The notes under the pieces were generated by a model, which did no database searches, was not told where the DNA came from, and was given only the letters and a program-made list of their open reading frames with translations. The position numbers and the translations under genes were made by a program. Shown here one piece after another: positions 19,024 through 28,223 of a stretch of DNA of 64,000 bases; the stretch's first letter is position 1; each line of letters begins with the position of its first letter. Source of the stretch: Chloroflexota bacterium (GTDB taxonomy: Bacteria; Chloroflexota; Anaerolineae; Aggregatilineales; Phototrophicaceae); assembly GCA_011523515.1 (NCBI GenBank), contig WTGO01000074.1, positions 62,001-126,000 on the forward strand. Direction: 5' to 3'.

Positions 19024-20520
19024 ATGAGCAGTCATGCTCGATGGCTAATTGTCATCGTACTACTGAGCGTATTCTGCCTGTGGGTTGCCTCCCCGCCGGA
19101 ATACAAAGGCGTACAGACGAAAGCCTGCGCTTCAGCCACCGGAGACCCGCCTGCGGATCTGAAATGCACCGAGAACCTGGAAATTGACACCAATGGCGAC
19201 GGGATCAACGAGTTTGTATTGAACATTACGCAGAGCCTCGGCCTTGATCTAGTCGGCGGCTTAAGAGTTTTGCTGCAGGCCGATATCGCCGCCGAGAGTT
19301 TCTCGCCGGAAGACCTGGGCGAAACCGCAAATAATGTGTCGCGCCGGGTCAACGCGTTGGGACTCACTGAAGCGACCGTGCAAGTACAAGGGCGCGACCG
19401 CATTCTGGTGGAATTGCCCGGCGTGCGCGATCCGGAGCAAGCCATCGCTACCATCCAGCAGACTGCCCTGCTCGAATTCGTCGACTTCGGCGGGTTGGCC
19501 AATCAGGTTCGCTCCTTGGTCGGCAGCGAGATTGTCACCAGCGAGCAAGTCGAAATGCGCAAGAACGCCATCCTGGCGGAAGGCGAGGACGACCCGCTGG
19601 CGCAACGGCGCGCGCATCCCGTAAGCGGGCTGCCTTTCCGTACCGTCATGACGGGCGCCGGCCTGCAAGCCGCCAGCGCGGTGCTGTCGCCGCCGCAAGG
19701 CACCGGCGGCCCCGAATGGATGATCAACTTCGAAATCAAAGAAGAGTTTCAACGAGTCTTCGGTGGCTTCACTCGCGACCGTATCGGCGAACCGATGGCG
19801 ATCGTGCTCGATGGCGAAGTCCTGTCCGCGCCGATTATTCAGGCGGAGCTTCCCTCCGGCGGCGTTATCACCGGACAATTTACGGAAGACGAGGCCAACA
19901 CCTTGGCTTTGCAGTTGCGCTCCGGCGCTTTGCCAATTCCATTGCGCATTGAGAGCACGCAGGAAGTTGGCGCCACCCTGGGCCAGGAATCAGTTCGGTT
20001 GAGCGTCCAGGCCGGCGTGATTGGCGTCATCGTCGTCCTGGCTTTCATGCTCATCTATTATCGTTTGCCCGGTTTCGCGGCGGACCTCGCGCTCATTGTA
20101 TTCATCTTGCTGAACATTGCGGTCTTCAAACTGCTGCCGGTAACGTTGACGCTGCCCGCAATCACCGGGTTCCTTATTTCAATCGGCACGGCGGTAGACG
20201 GCAATATCCTGATTTTCGAACGCATCAAGGAGGAGCTGCGCGCCGGCTTACCGCTGGATGCCGCGCTTAGGGCCGGTTTCGACCGCGCCTGGACCTCGAT
20301 TCGCGATTCAAATCTGTCAACCATTATCATCTGCGGCATTCTCTTTATGTTTGGGCAGACGCCAGGCGCCAGCATCGTGGCCGGTTTCGCAGTCACGCTG
20401 GCGATCGGCTTAGTGCTGAATCTGTTCACGGCAATCATAGTGACGCGAACCTTCCTGTACGTGCTGGTGAGCATTTTCCGGGGCACAATTTCTCAGAACC
20501 GCGCTCTGCTAGGCGCCTAA
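19024..20520 (+). CDS. secD: Protein translocase subunit SecD
   Basis: GLDLVGGLRVLLQAD, RRVNALGLTEATVQVQG, SecD/F TM bundle. ORF extends to 18928 but MSSHARWL at 19024 follows an RBS-like GAAGGAAGG. Confidence 0.95.
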   Translation: MSSHARWLIVIVLLSVFCLWVASPPEYKGVQTKACASATGDPPADLKCTENLEIDTNGDGINEFVLNITQSLGLDLVGGLRVLLQADIAAESFSPEDLGETANNVSRRVNALGLTEATVQVQGRDRILVELPGVRDPEQAIATIQQTALLEFVDFGGLANQVRSLVGSEIVTSEQVEMRKNAILAEGEDDPLAQRRAHPVSGLPFRTVMTGAGLQAASAVLSPPQGTGGPEWMINFEIKEEFQRVFGGFTRDRIGEPMAIVLDGEVLSAPIIQAELPSGGVITGQFTEDEANTLALQLRSGALPIPLRIESTQEVGATLGQESVRLSVQAGVIGVIVVLAFMLIYYRLPGFAADLALIVFILLNIAVFKLLPVTLTLPAITGFLISIGTAVDGNILIFERIKEELRAGLPLDAALRAGFDRAWTSIRDSNLSTIIICGILFMFGQTPGASIVAGFAVTLAIGLVLNLFTAIIVTRTFLYVLVSIFRGTISQNRALLGA

Positions 20521-20532
20521 GGATAAAGAACC

Positions 20533-21492
20533 ATGTTCAATATCGTTCAGAAACGCCGTTGGTTCTTCGTGTTATCCGCGTTGGTCATCGTGCCCGGTCT
20601 GGCGATCATGATCTTCTCGACCATTTCAACCGGCGCGCCATTTCAGCTGAGCATCGATTTCCTGGGCGGCAGCATTTACGAGCTCAAGTTCGACGATGCG
20701 GGCGCCACTGAAGACGGACTGCGACAGGTTTTCACCGCCTTCGGCGACGACAATGTGATCATCCAGCAGATCGGCCAGCCGAGCGACTTTCGCTGGTCGG
20801 TCCGCGCCGACTTCCATGAGGTCAGCACGACCAATCAGATACTGGCCAGCCTGGGTGAATTGGCGGCGGTCAACCGCGACAGTTTCCGCGCGGAAACCGT
20901 ATCCGCGACCATCGGACAGGAAGTGACGCGCTCGGCCTTGGCGGCCGTAGCTGTCGGCGCGCTGGTCATCACGGGCTTCATCGTCATCGCCTTTCGCCAG
21001 GTGCCTAATGCGATTCGCTACGGCATATGCGCCATCGCCGCCATGATCCACGATATTTTGCTGGTCATGGGCGTTATGTCCTTGCTCGGGTTGCTGCTCG
21101 GGTGGGAAATCGACGCGCTATTCCTGACGGCCGTGCTGACGGTGGTCGGCTTCTCCGTTCAAGACTCCATCGTTGTCTTTGACCGCATCCGCGAAAATAT
21201 CCCCAAGCACCTGGGAGAGCCTTACGAAACCATCGTCAATCGCAGCATCTGGGAGACTATTCACCGTTCGCTGGCGACCCAGCTCAACGCCTTCTTCATC
21301 ATGATCGCGATTCTGCTCTTCGGCGGCGAGACGGTGAAACAATTCATCGCCATCCTGTTCATCGGCTTGCTCTCGGGCACTTATTCATCCATCTTCACGG
21401 CCGTTCCGCTGCTGGTCGCCTGGGAAAAGGGCGAGCTTCCTTTCATCGGCAGGCGCGGCGTCATGGAAGAAGCGGCGTCGGCCACCGCCTAG
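20533..21492 (+). CDS. secF: Protein translocase subunit SecF
   Basis: QLSIDFLGGSIYELKF, SVQDSIVVFDRIRENI. Confidence 0.95.
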   Translation: MFNIVQKRRWFFVLSALVIVPGLAIMIFSTISTGAPFQLSIDFLGGSIYELKFDDAGATEDGLRQVFTAFGDDNVIIQQIGQPSDFRWSVRADFHEVSTTNQILASLGELAAVNRDSFRAETVSATIGQEVTRSALAAVAVGALVITGFIVIAFRQVPNAIRYGICAIAAMIHDILLVMGVMSLLGLLLGWEIDALFLTAVLTVVGFSVQDSIVVFDRIRENIPKHLGEPYETIVNRSIWETIHRSLATQLNAFFIMIAILLFGGETVKQFIAILFIGLLSGTYSSIFTAVPLLVAWEKGELPFIGRRGVMEEAASATA

Positions 21493-21504
21493 TCTGGCAG
21501 GCGG

Positions 21505-23043
21505 CTAGTGCCGGAAGTGGCGGCTGCCGGTAAAGATCATCGCCATATCGTAGTAGTCAGCAGCTTCGATAACCTGCGAATCTCGAATTGAGCCGCCCGG
21601 CTGGATGATGCAGGTCACGCCGGCGCGCGCCGCGTGTTCGATGCTATCGGGAAAGGGGAAGAAAGCATCGGAAGCCATCGCTGAATTTGTCGCGTCGCTC
21701 GCTGCCTTTTTGATCGCCAGCTCGGCGGCATCCACGCGGCTGGGCAATCCGCCGCCGATGCCCGCGGTTCGTTTGCCCTTGGCCAAAACAATGGCGTTAG
21801 ACTTAACGTGCTGAACAGCCTTCCAGGCGAAAACCAGCGATTCCATTTCCTCGTCAATTGGCGCCCGTTTTGTCACAATTTTCATGGTCACCGCCGGTGG
21901 ATCGCCAATATCGTATCGCTGCAGCAGCAATCCGCCGTGAACGCTGCGGAATTCGAAACCGGCGCCGACAAAGGGCCGCGGCATCCGCAGCAAACGGCAA
22001 TTCTTGCGGCCGGTCAGAATTTGCGCCACAGCCGCTTCGCTATACGACGGGGCGATGATTGCTTCCATGAAGAGCGAGCCCAAGGCTTCAACAAAGGCTT
22101 CATCTACCGGTCCATTAGCCGCGATAATCCCGCCAAATGACGACAAGGAATCCGAAGCCAGCGCCGGCGGAAAGGCCTCGGCAAGCGTATCTGCGCTGGC
22201 GATGCCCGTCGGATTCAAGTGCTTGACGATGACGACTGTCGGCTCTTCGAAACTGCTGACCGCGCGCCAGGCCGCATCCACATCCAGAATGTTGTTGTAC
22301 GAAAGCTGCTTGCCCGCCAGCTGATCGGCGCCCAGCGGCGTGCGCACTTCCCCCCTTGCGTAATAGGCGGCCGCCTGATGCGGATTCTCGCCGTAGCGCA
22401 GGTCATGACTGCGCTGCACGCCAAAAGCGATGCTATCGGGCACATCGCTATCGGCGGGCACGGCAATATCCGATTCACTGAGATACGCGTAGACCGATTG
22501 ATCATATTCGCTGCAGTTGGCAAAGGCCTTCGCGGCGAGCCCTCGCCGCTGTCGCAGCGTTGTCGCGCCGTTTGTCTTGAGGGACACCAGTACGTCAGAG
22601 TAGTCTTCAGGATCGCAAAGCACAGTTACCCGAAAGAAATTCTTTGCCGCGCCGCGCAGCAAGGTAACGCCGCCGATATCAATCTGCTCGATGGCCTCTT
22701 CCAAGGCGACATCCGGCTGTCTAATCGTCTCGCTGAAGGGGTACAGATTGCAAACCACCATGTTTATCGGCGCGAAACCCGCAGCCGCCAGTTCGCGCAT
22801 ATCAACCGCATTGTCCCGCGCCAGGATGCCGCTGTGAATCGCCGGATGCAGTGTTTTTACGCGGCCGCCGAGCATCTCCGGCTGCTGTGTAATCCGCTCC
22901 ACCGGCGTCACGGCAAGTCCCGCATCCGATAGGGTCTGCGCCGTACCGCCGCTGGCGACGATTTCCCAGCCCAGTTCTATCAGTTCGCTCGCGAACCCCA
23001 GCAATCCCCGTTTGCTCGATACGCTAAACAAGGCCCTTGGCAT
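21505..23043 (-). CDS. purH: Bifunctional AICAR formyltransferase / IMP cyclohydrolase
   Basis: ALFSVSSKRGLLGFASELIELGWEIVASGGTAQTL, VKTLHPAIHSGILA, VVIVKHLNPTG. Confidence 0.96.
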   Translation of the reverse strand: MPRALFSVSSKRGLLGFASELIELGWEIVASGGTAQTLSDAGLAVTPVERITQQPEMLGGRVKTLHPAIHSGILARDNAVDMRELAAAGFAPINMVVCNLYPFSETIRQPDVALEEAIEQIDIGGVTLLRGAAKNFFRVTVLCDPEDYSDVLVSLKTNGATTLRQRRGLAAKAFANCSEYDQSVYAYLSESDIAVPADSDVPDSIAFGVQRSHDLRYGENPHQAAAYYARGEVRTPLGADQLAGKQLSYNNILDVDAAWRAVSSFEEPTVVIVKHLNPTGIASADTLAEAFPPALASDSLSSFGGIIAANGPVDEAFVEALGSLFMEAIIAPSYSEAAVAQILTGRKNCRLLRMPRPFVGAGFEFRSVHGGLLLQRYDIGDPPAVTMKIVTKRAPIDEEMESLVFAWKAVQHVKSNAIVLAKGKRTAGIGGGLPSRVDAAELAIKKAASDATNSAMASDAFFPFPDSIEHAARAGVTCIIQPGGSIRDSQVIEAADYYDMAMIFTGSRHFRH

Positions 23044-23136
23044 GGTCGCTTCCTTAATCTTGAACTTAATCAGCCTAATAACGCAATTATAATTGCGCGA
23101 CTGAATGCGGTACAGGGACTAGATGACGGCTCAGTG

Positions 23137-24147
23137 TTACAGTGGAATCACCGCATCCAACGATACTTCAAGCGAGACCGCGTCGCCGATTTGAGCGGCC
23201 ACTTGCGGCGCCGCAAAAAATAGCGTCGTGGCTTCGTCAATGGACGCGCTGACATCGTAGTAGTCCCCGCGAAACACCTTACTCTGCAGCTGGGCGTCGC
23301 AATACAGCATTCGCCCCTCCCGTGAGCTTCCCAGCCGGATGCCCGCCGGATGAATCAATAATGTGTCGCTGCGTTTCTCGTCCGGCAGCGCCATGCAGCC
23401 TATCTCTTGAGTGAACCGGCTGTGATTCAGCGAAAACACATTGCGCATACCCAGGAAGCGCGCCACAAAGGCGCTTCTGGGACGCAAATAAAGGTCTCGC
23501 GGTGTATCCACTTGCTCAACGCTGCCGACATCCATGACGGCGATCCGGTCCGCTACCGCGTAGGCCTCGCGATGATCGTGCGTGACGTATATCGCGCTCA
23601 AGCCCTGCTCCTTGATCAAGCTTCGCAGTTCCAGCGCCAGTTGGTCGCGGAGTTGCGCATCCAGCGACCCCAGCGGTTCGTCAAGCATCAGCAGGCGAGG
23701 ATTCGGCGCCAGGCTGCGCGCCAGCGCGACGCGCTGCTTTTGCCCGCCGGATAGCGAGGCGATGTCACGGTCGCCCATGCCAGCAAGGCCCACCCTTTCC
23801 AGGAGCGACTCCACTTGCGCGCCGGCCAGCGCGCGGCGAATGCCACGACGCAGCAATCCGTAGGCAATATTGTCCGCGACTGACATATGCGGGAACAAGG
23901 CGAAGTCCTGAAACATCAGGCCGAATTGGCGCCGATGTACCGGCGTACTGCCGATATCTGCGCCATCCAACATTAGCTGGCCTTGATAATTCGTTTCCAA
24001 ACCGGCGATGATCCGCAGCAAGGTGGTCTTGCCGCAGCCGCTCGGGCCGAGCAAGCAGACGATATCTCGCCGGCCCACTCGCAAGGAGACATCGCGCAAC
24101 GACACGAGCTTGCCATAGGTATGAGAGACATTCTTGATATGCAGCAT
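23137..24147 (-). CDS. ABC transporter ATP-binding protein (thiamine/iron type)
   Basis: Walker A GPSGCGKTT, signature LSGGQKQRVALARSLA, extended C-terminal domain; downstream of a TPP riboswitch. Confidence 0.88.
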   Translation of the reverse strand: MLHIKNVSHTYGKLVSLRDVSLRVGRRDIVCLLGPSGCGKTTLLRIIAGLETNYQGQLMLDGADIGSTPVHRRQFGLMFQDFALFPHMSVADNIAYGLLRRGIRRALAGAQVESLLERVGLAGMGDRDIASLSGGQKQRVALARSLAPNPRLLMLDEPLGSLDAQLRDQLALELRSLIKEQGLSAIYVTHDHREAYAVADRIAVMDVGSVEQVDTPRDLYLRPRSAFVARFLGMRNVFSLNHSRFTQEIGCMALPDEKRSDTLLIHPAGIRLGSSREGRMLYCDAQLQSKVFRGDYYDVSASIDEATTLFFAAPQVAAQIGDAVSLEVSLDAVIPL

Positions 24148-25853
24148 CAGAATTCGCCCACGCCCACACCGCGCAGTCGTTCAATAAGCAGGAAACCGCC
24201 GGCGCAGACCAACATAAGAATCACGCTCATGGCCAGCGCCTGCCGGTACGACGCCAGGCCGGGATGGCCCAGGAGCCGGTAAATGACAACCGGAATCGTT
24301 ACCGATTCTCGCTGCGCGACAAAGAGGGACGCGCCGAATTCACCCATACTCGCTGTGAAGGCGAATGTCGCGCCGACGACCAATCCTCTGCTCACAAGCG
24401 GCAGGTCAATAGTTTGCAGCTTGGTAAACTCGCGCGCGCCCAAAACACGCGCCGCCTCACCCAGCGACGGCGGGATGGCGCGCAGGCTGGGCAAGACGCT
24501 GCGAATTACAAATGGCAGCGCGACCAGCGCATGAGATATGGGGATAATCAGCCAGGACGAGCGCAGGTCCAACGGTGGTTCATCCAGGGCCACGATGAAG
24601 CCGAAACCCAAGGTCACGGCGCTGGTGGCCAATGGCAGCATGAACAGCGGATCGACCAAGCGCGACCAGGCGCCTCGCTCTTCAATCATGAAAGACGCCA
24701 CTGTTCCCAGCACGACAGCGGCTAACGTGGCGATAAGCGCAAACCGCAGCGAGTTGATAACTGCCTCCAATGGCGTGGTGAACAGCAGCGACGCCCGGGT
24801 CTTCTCGGCCAAGCCAGTGAAGCCAGCGATATCAAACTGGCCCGCGATGAACAGCGATCTCCAGACCAGCGCGGCCAGCGGCGAAAACAGCAGTAATGCC
24901 ATTAGCGCAACCGTTGTTGCAATTGCGGCGCGCTCCCGCCGCGTATGTGGACGAGCGCTATGCGCCGATCGACCCTCATGCGCGAGTTGCAGCCGGCGCT
25001 GCGTGGCGGTGTAGACCAGCAGCATCAGCAGCATCGACGCGATCTGCACCAGCGACAGGGCCGCGGCCAGCGGCAGATTGAAGATACTGACCGCCTGATA
25101 GTAGATCTGAACTTCAAGCGTGGCGAAACGAATCCCGCCCAGTATCAACACAACGCCGAAACTGGTGAAGCAGAAGATGAAAACCAGCGCGCCGGCGGAA
25201 AGCAGCGCCGGTCTAATAACGGGCAAGCGGATATCGCGCCAGACAGCAAGCTCATTAGCGCCCAGGCAGCGCGCCGCTTCTTCCGCATGGAATCCCATTG
25301 ACGACCAATAGCTGGTCATAATCCGCAGCGCGACCGAAAAGTTATAGAAGACGTGCGCGATGATGATAATCGCGAGCGAGCGTTCCAGCTGAATCGGCGC
25401 GTCATCCAGAGAAAACAGCAAGCGCAGCATATCATTCACCAGCCCGCGCTCCCCCAGCACAGCCGAAAATGCCAACGCAACCACAACGGTGGGCAGAACG
25501 AAAGGCAATGTCGCCAGCGACAAGAGCAGCGACCGGCCCGGAAAGCGATAGCGCGCGAAGACGTAAGCGCAGGGCAGCGCAAGCAGTAGCGTGGCAATGG
25601 TTGATATCAGCGCCTGGTACACTGTGAAAAGCAGCGTCCCCAGGTAGTAGTCGCTGGTCAGCAGCCGCGCAAACGCCGAGAGATCAAGGGCGCCATCCGG
25701 GCGCAAGCTGATGTCGAACAGCGCCAATATCGGAAATATGAAGAATACGCCCAAGAATGCCAGCGGCAGCAGGAAAACCAGACCCTTGGCGAATCGCAGG
25801 CATACTCTCCGCGAAGTCAACGAAGCATGGCCTCCGTCCAAGCCTGAATCCAC
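24147..25853 (-). CDS. ABC transporter permease, double-permease ThiP/FbpB type
   Basis: 568 aa, two binding-protein-dependent permease halves each with an EAAxxLGA-like motif (EEAARCLGANEL, GEAARVLGAREF). Confidence 0.88.
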   Translation of the reverse strand: MDSGLDGGHASLTSRRVCLRFAKGLVFLLPLAFLGVFFIFPILALFDISLRPDGALDLSAFARLLTSDYYLGTLLFTVYQALISTIATLLLALPCAYVFARYRFPGRSLLLSLATLPFVLPTVVVALAFSAVLGERGLVNDMLRLLFSLDDAPIQLERSLAIIIIAHVFYNFSVALRIMTSYWSSMGFHAEEAARCLGANELAVWRDIRLPVIRPALLSAGALVFIFCFTSFGVVLILGGIRFATLEVQIYYQAVSIFNLPLAAALSLVQIASMLLMLLVYTATQRRLQLAHEGRSAHSARPHTRRERAAIATTVALMALLLFSPLAALVWRSLFIAGQFDIAGFTGLAEKTRASLLFTTPLEAVINSLRFALIATLAAVVLGTVASFMIEERGAWSRLVDPLFMLPLATSAVTLGFGFIVALDEPPLDLRSSWLIIPISHALVALPFVIRSVLPSLRAIPPSLGEAARVLGAREFTKLQTIDLPLVSRGLVVGATFAFTASMGEFGASLFVAQRESVTIPVVIYRLLGHPGLASYRQALAMSVILMLVCAGGFLLIERLRGVGVGEF

Positions 25854-26869
25854 TCATCCCGTTTTTCCTCGATCAGAGCGGGATCGAGCGCGGCCGATTT
25901 CTCCGGTATGGCCGCATGCTCTACGAATACTTCGGGCAGCTCGATATCCTGCACAACCGGGAATACAAACATATTCAACGGCAAATCCGCCTGAAAGTCG
26001 ACGCTGAGCATGAAGTCGATGAATTCTTCGGCGCCCGCTTGATTGGCTGCGCCAGCCAGGACGCCGGCGTACTCAATTTGACGGAAGCACATATTGTCTT
26101 CCACTATCGCGCCGGTGACCGCGCCGGCATCGGGCTCGTCGCTGTAGATCACCTCGGCCGGTGGACTGCTGGCATAACTGACCACAAGCGGGCGGTCGCC
26201 CGCGCCGCGACTGCCCACCGTGAACTCGCCGTAATAGGCATCGCTCCAGCCGGCAACCACCAAGACGTCGTTATCGGCCAGGGCCCGCCAATAATCGAGG
26301 TAAGTGTAATCGCCCTCGTCGCCAAACTCAGCGATCGTCGCCAGCAAGAATGCCAATCCCGGCGAGGATGTCGCCGCATTTTCGACCACAAGCAGCCCAT
26401 GGTAATCCGATGCTGTGAGGTCGCTCAAGCTCTCGGGCAGCGGCAGCTCATGCTCCTCAAAGTAGGCCAGATCATAATTGAGGCAGACATCGCCATAATC
26501 CACCGGCGTAACACGGTAGCTGTCATCCGCATGAAATTCTTCCGGCACGTCAGCCAACTGTGGCGACTCATACTCAGCGAAAATCTCGGCATCCAGGGCG
26601 CGGCTCAAGAAGGTATTGTCGACGCCGTACAAGACATCCCCCAAGGGATGGCTCTTGCTCAGAATCGCCTGATTCACCATTTGCCCGGCATCGCCGGAAC
26701 GCAAAATCTCGACTGATATACCGCTGAGCTCCTCGAAAGCATGCAGCACCTCTTCCGAGATCGCGAAACTGTCGTGCGTCAGGACAACGACCGTTTCCGC
26801 ATCTTGCGCCGCCGCAACGCCTGCAACGCAAAGCAAGGCAACAATTGCAATTAGCGCTCGCCGTAGCAT
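25817..26869 (-). CDS. thiB: Thiamine ABC transporter substrate-binding protein (ThiB-like)
   Basis: MLRRALIAIVALLCVAGVAAAQDAETVVVLTHDSFAISEEVLHAFEELSGISVEIL; start at 26869 rather than ORF start 26935, which lies inside the riboswitch terminator. Confidence 0.87.
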   Translation of the reverse strand: MLRRALIAIVALLCVAGVAAAQDAETVVVLTHDSFAISEEVLHAFEELSGISVEILRSGDAGQMVNQAILSKSHPLGDVLYGVDNTFLSRALDAEIFAEYESPQLADVPEEFHADDSYRVTPVDYGDVCLNYDLAYFEEHELPLPESLSDLTASDYHGLLVVENAATSSPGLAFLLATIAEFGDEGDYTYLDYWRALADNDVLVVAGWSDAYYGEFTVGSRGAGDRPLVVSYASSPPAEVIYSDEPDAGAVTGAIVEDNMCFRQIEYAGVLAGAANQAGAEEFIDFMLSVDFQADLPLNMFVFPVVQDIELPEVFVEHAAIPEKSAALDPALIEEKRDEWIQAWTEAMLR

Positions 26870-26925
26870 AAGACCCTCCTCCTCAATTCCGAGTATGGGA
26901 CCTGACGAGCGCGCTGTACTCCAGG

Positions 26926-26963
26926 AAAAGGCCACCCCTGTCGGGGTGTGTACAGGGGTGGCC
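26926..26963 (-). terminator. Terminator hairpin of the TPP riboswitch expression platform
   Basis: Minus strand GGCCACCCCTG-N12-CAGGGGTGGCC followed by TTTT. Confidence 0.85.
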
Positions 26964-26983
26964 GAATGCAGGGTATTGCAGAC

Positions 26984-27066
26984 ATCCCTACGCCAGCATT
27001 ACCTGGATCAGGTGTATGGGTCGGCACGTTATCCATGCCCTCTCAGCCCTCTAGCGCGAGCTCCCC
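26984..27066 (-). promoter_or_regulatory. TPP riboswitch (THI element)
   Basis: Minus strand GGGGAGC...GGCTGAGAGGGC...GACCCATACACCTGATCCAGGTAATGCTGGCGTAGGGA. Confidence 0.96.
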
Positions 27067-27094
27067 AAGTCACGAAATATGGTATTCACTGAGG

Positions 27095-27123
27095 ATTATA
27101 CCGCGCCAAGTCATATGCTGCAA
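27095..27123 (-). promoter_or_regulatory. Putative sigma70-type promoter of the thi operon
   Basis: Minus strand TTGCAG-N17-TATAAT upstream of the TPP riboswitch. Confidence 0.75.
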
Positions 27124-27137
27124 TGTTCTTGCCTTAG

Positions 27138-27272
27138 GGGAGTGGTGAATATCGCGGATATTTTCCTCTTGGCGAACACTGCGCAGGTTTTTTCACCACC
27201 GAGGACACCGAGGGCACAGAGGTTTCTTGTTTGATTGGCGAAGTTTTTGTATCGGCTGAATTCACCACTCCC
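27138..27272. mobile_element. MITE-like non-coding element, 135 bp
   Basis: Perfect 13-bp terminal inverted repeats GGGAGTGGTGAAT (27138-27150) and ATTCACCACTCCC (27260-27272), flanked by perfect 7-bp direct repeats GCCTTAG (27131-27137 and 27273-27279); no plausible ORF inside. Confidence 0.75.
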
Positions 27273-27275
27273 GCC

Positions 27276-28061
27276 TTAGCAATGCATAAAGTCCGCCAGG
27301 AATTGTGCAAATCGCCCGGCATTGCATGCTTCTGTATATTGCAGAATCGCCTCGCCATCCAGCTGATACAGAGGATAACAGCTTGTGGGGGCGGCGCCTG
27401 AAGGGGCTTCGGCTATGAAGTCGCAGCCGGGATAGGGGATGATCACGCCGTCGAGCGTGCGCTCCAGCTTGTCGACGACTCGCTCGACCGTCGCGATTAC
27501 CACATCAGCGACGTAGACCAATTCCATGTCGATGCCCAAATTGTTATTGAGTAGCACGTTGCCTTCACGGTCGCCGGCCAATCCGTGAATCACAGCCACA
27601 TCGCAGGGTATGGCCGGGAAAGCCAGCAATTCATCGCCAGAATAGGGGTCAATAACCGTCTTGACATCGGGCCGCAGCACCGGCAGATCGGTGCCCAGCC
27701 AGGCGCGGGACGGCATAAAGCCGCTGCCGGATATCTGCGCGCGGATGCCCATCACCAGGCTGGCTTCCGTCTCTTCCAGCACCTGAATGCGCTGCTGCTG
27801 AGCATACTGGGTAAACATCGGCGCGAATCCAAAGGCCTCGAGGCCGACGTAGGCCGACCGCACCGTCTGAACGCAATCGCCGCCGATGAGCAGGTCAGAC
27901 TCCAAACCACCGGTGAAGCTAAGCAAGGTTAGGTCTCGCGGCGGCTGCCGGCGGCGCAAGAGCGCCTTCACATAGCTAAGCGGCCGCCGGTAAAGCGTCA
28001 TTCCGCCCAGCGCCAAGGTGTCGCTGTCTTTGACGATCTCCGCCGCTTCTGCCAGCGACAC
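27276..28061 (-). CDS. CoA-transferase, subunit A-like
   Basis: VKDSDTLALGGMTLYRRPLSYVKALLRR...LTLLSFTGGLESDLLIGGDCVQTVRSAYVGLEAFGFAP. Confidence 0.85.
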   Translation of the reverse strand: MSLAEAAEIVKDSDTLALGGMTLYRRPLSYVKALLRRRQPPRDLTLLSFTGGLESDLLIGGDCVQTVRSAYVGLEAFGFAPMFTQYAQQQRIQVLEETEASLVMGIRAQISGSGFMPSRAWLGTDLPVLRPDVKTVIDPYSGDELLAFPAIPCDVAVIHGLAGDREGNVLLNNNLGIDMELVYVADVVIATVERVVDKLERTLDGVIIPYPGCDFIAEAPSGAAPTSCYPLYQLDGEAILQYTEACNAGRFAQFLADFMHC

Positions 28062-28223
28062 ATAGCGACCTGGCGCTAAATTTCGTCCGGGGTCAATGGC
28101 AACATTCTCGTTTCGGCACAGACTTGCGCATAATTTACGGTTGCTTTTGCATGTTTCTCAGAGTAGCCATCTTAACTTATACTGGTGCGAGAAGGAAAGC
28201 TCTACATCGTCTGGAGTAGGCTG

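Noticed and set aside
25757-26716. 319-aa plus-strand ORF
   Set aside because: Antisense to thiB and the permease start; no protein-family signal.
27134-27358. 74-aa minus-strand ORF across the MITE-like element
   Set aside because: Runs out of frame with the CoA-transferase CDS and through the TIR; no protein signal.
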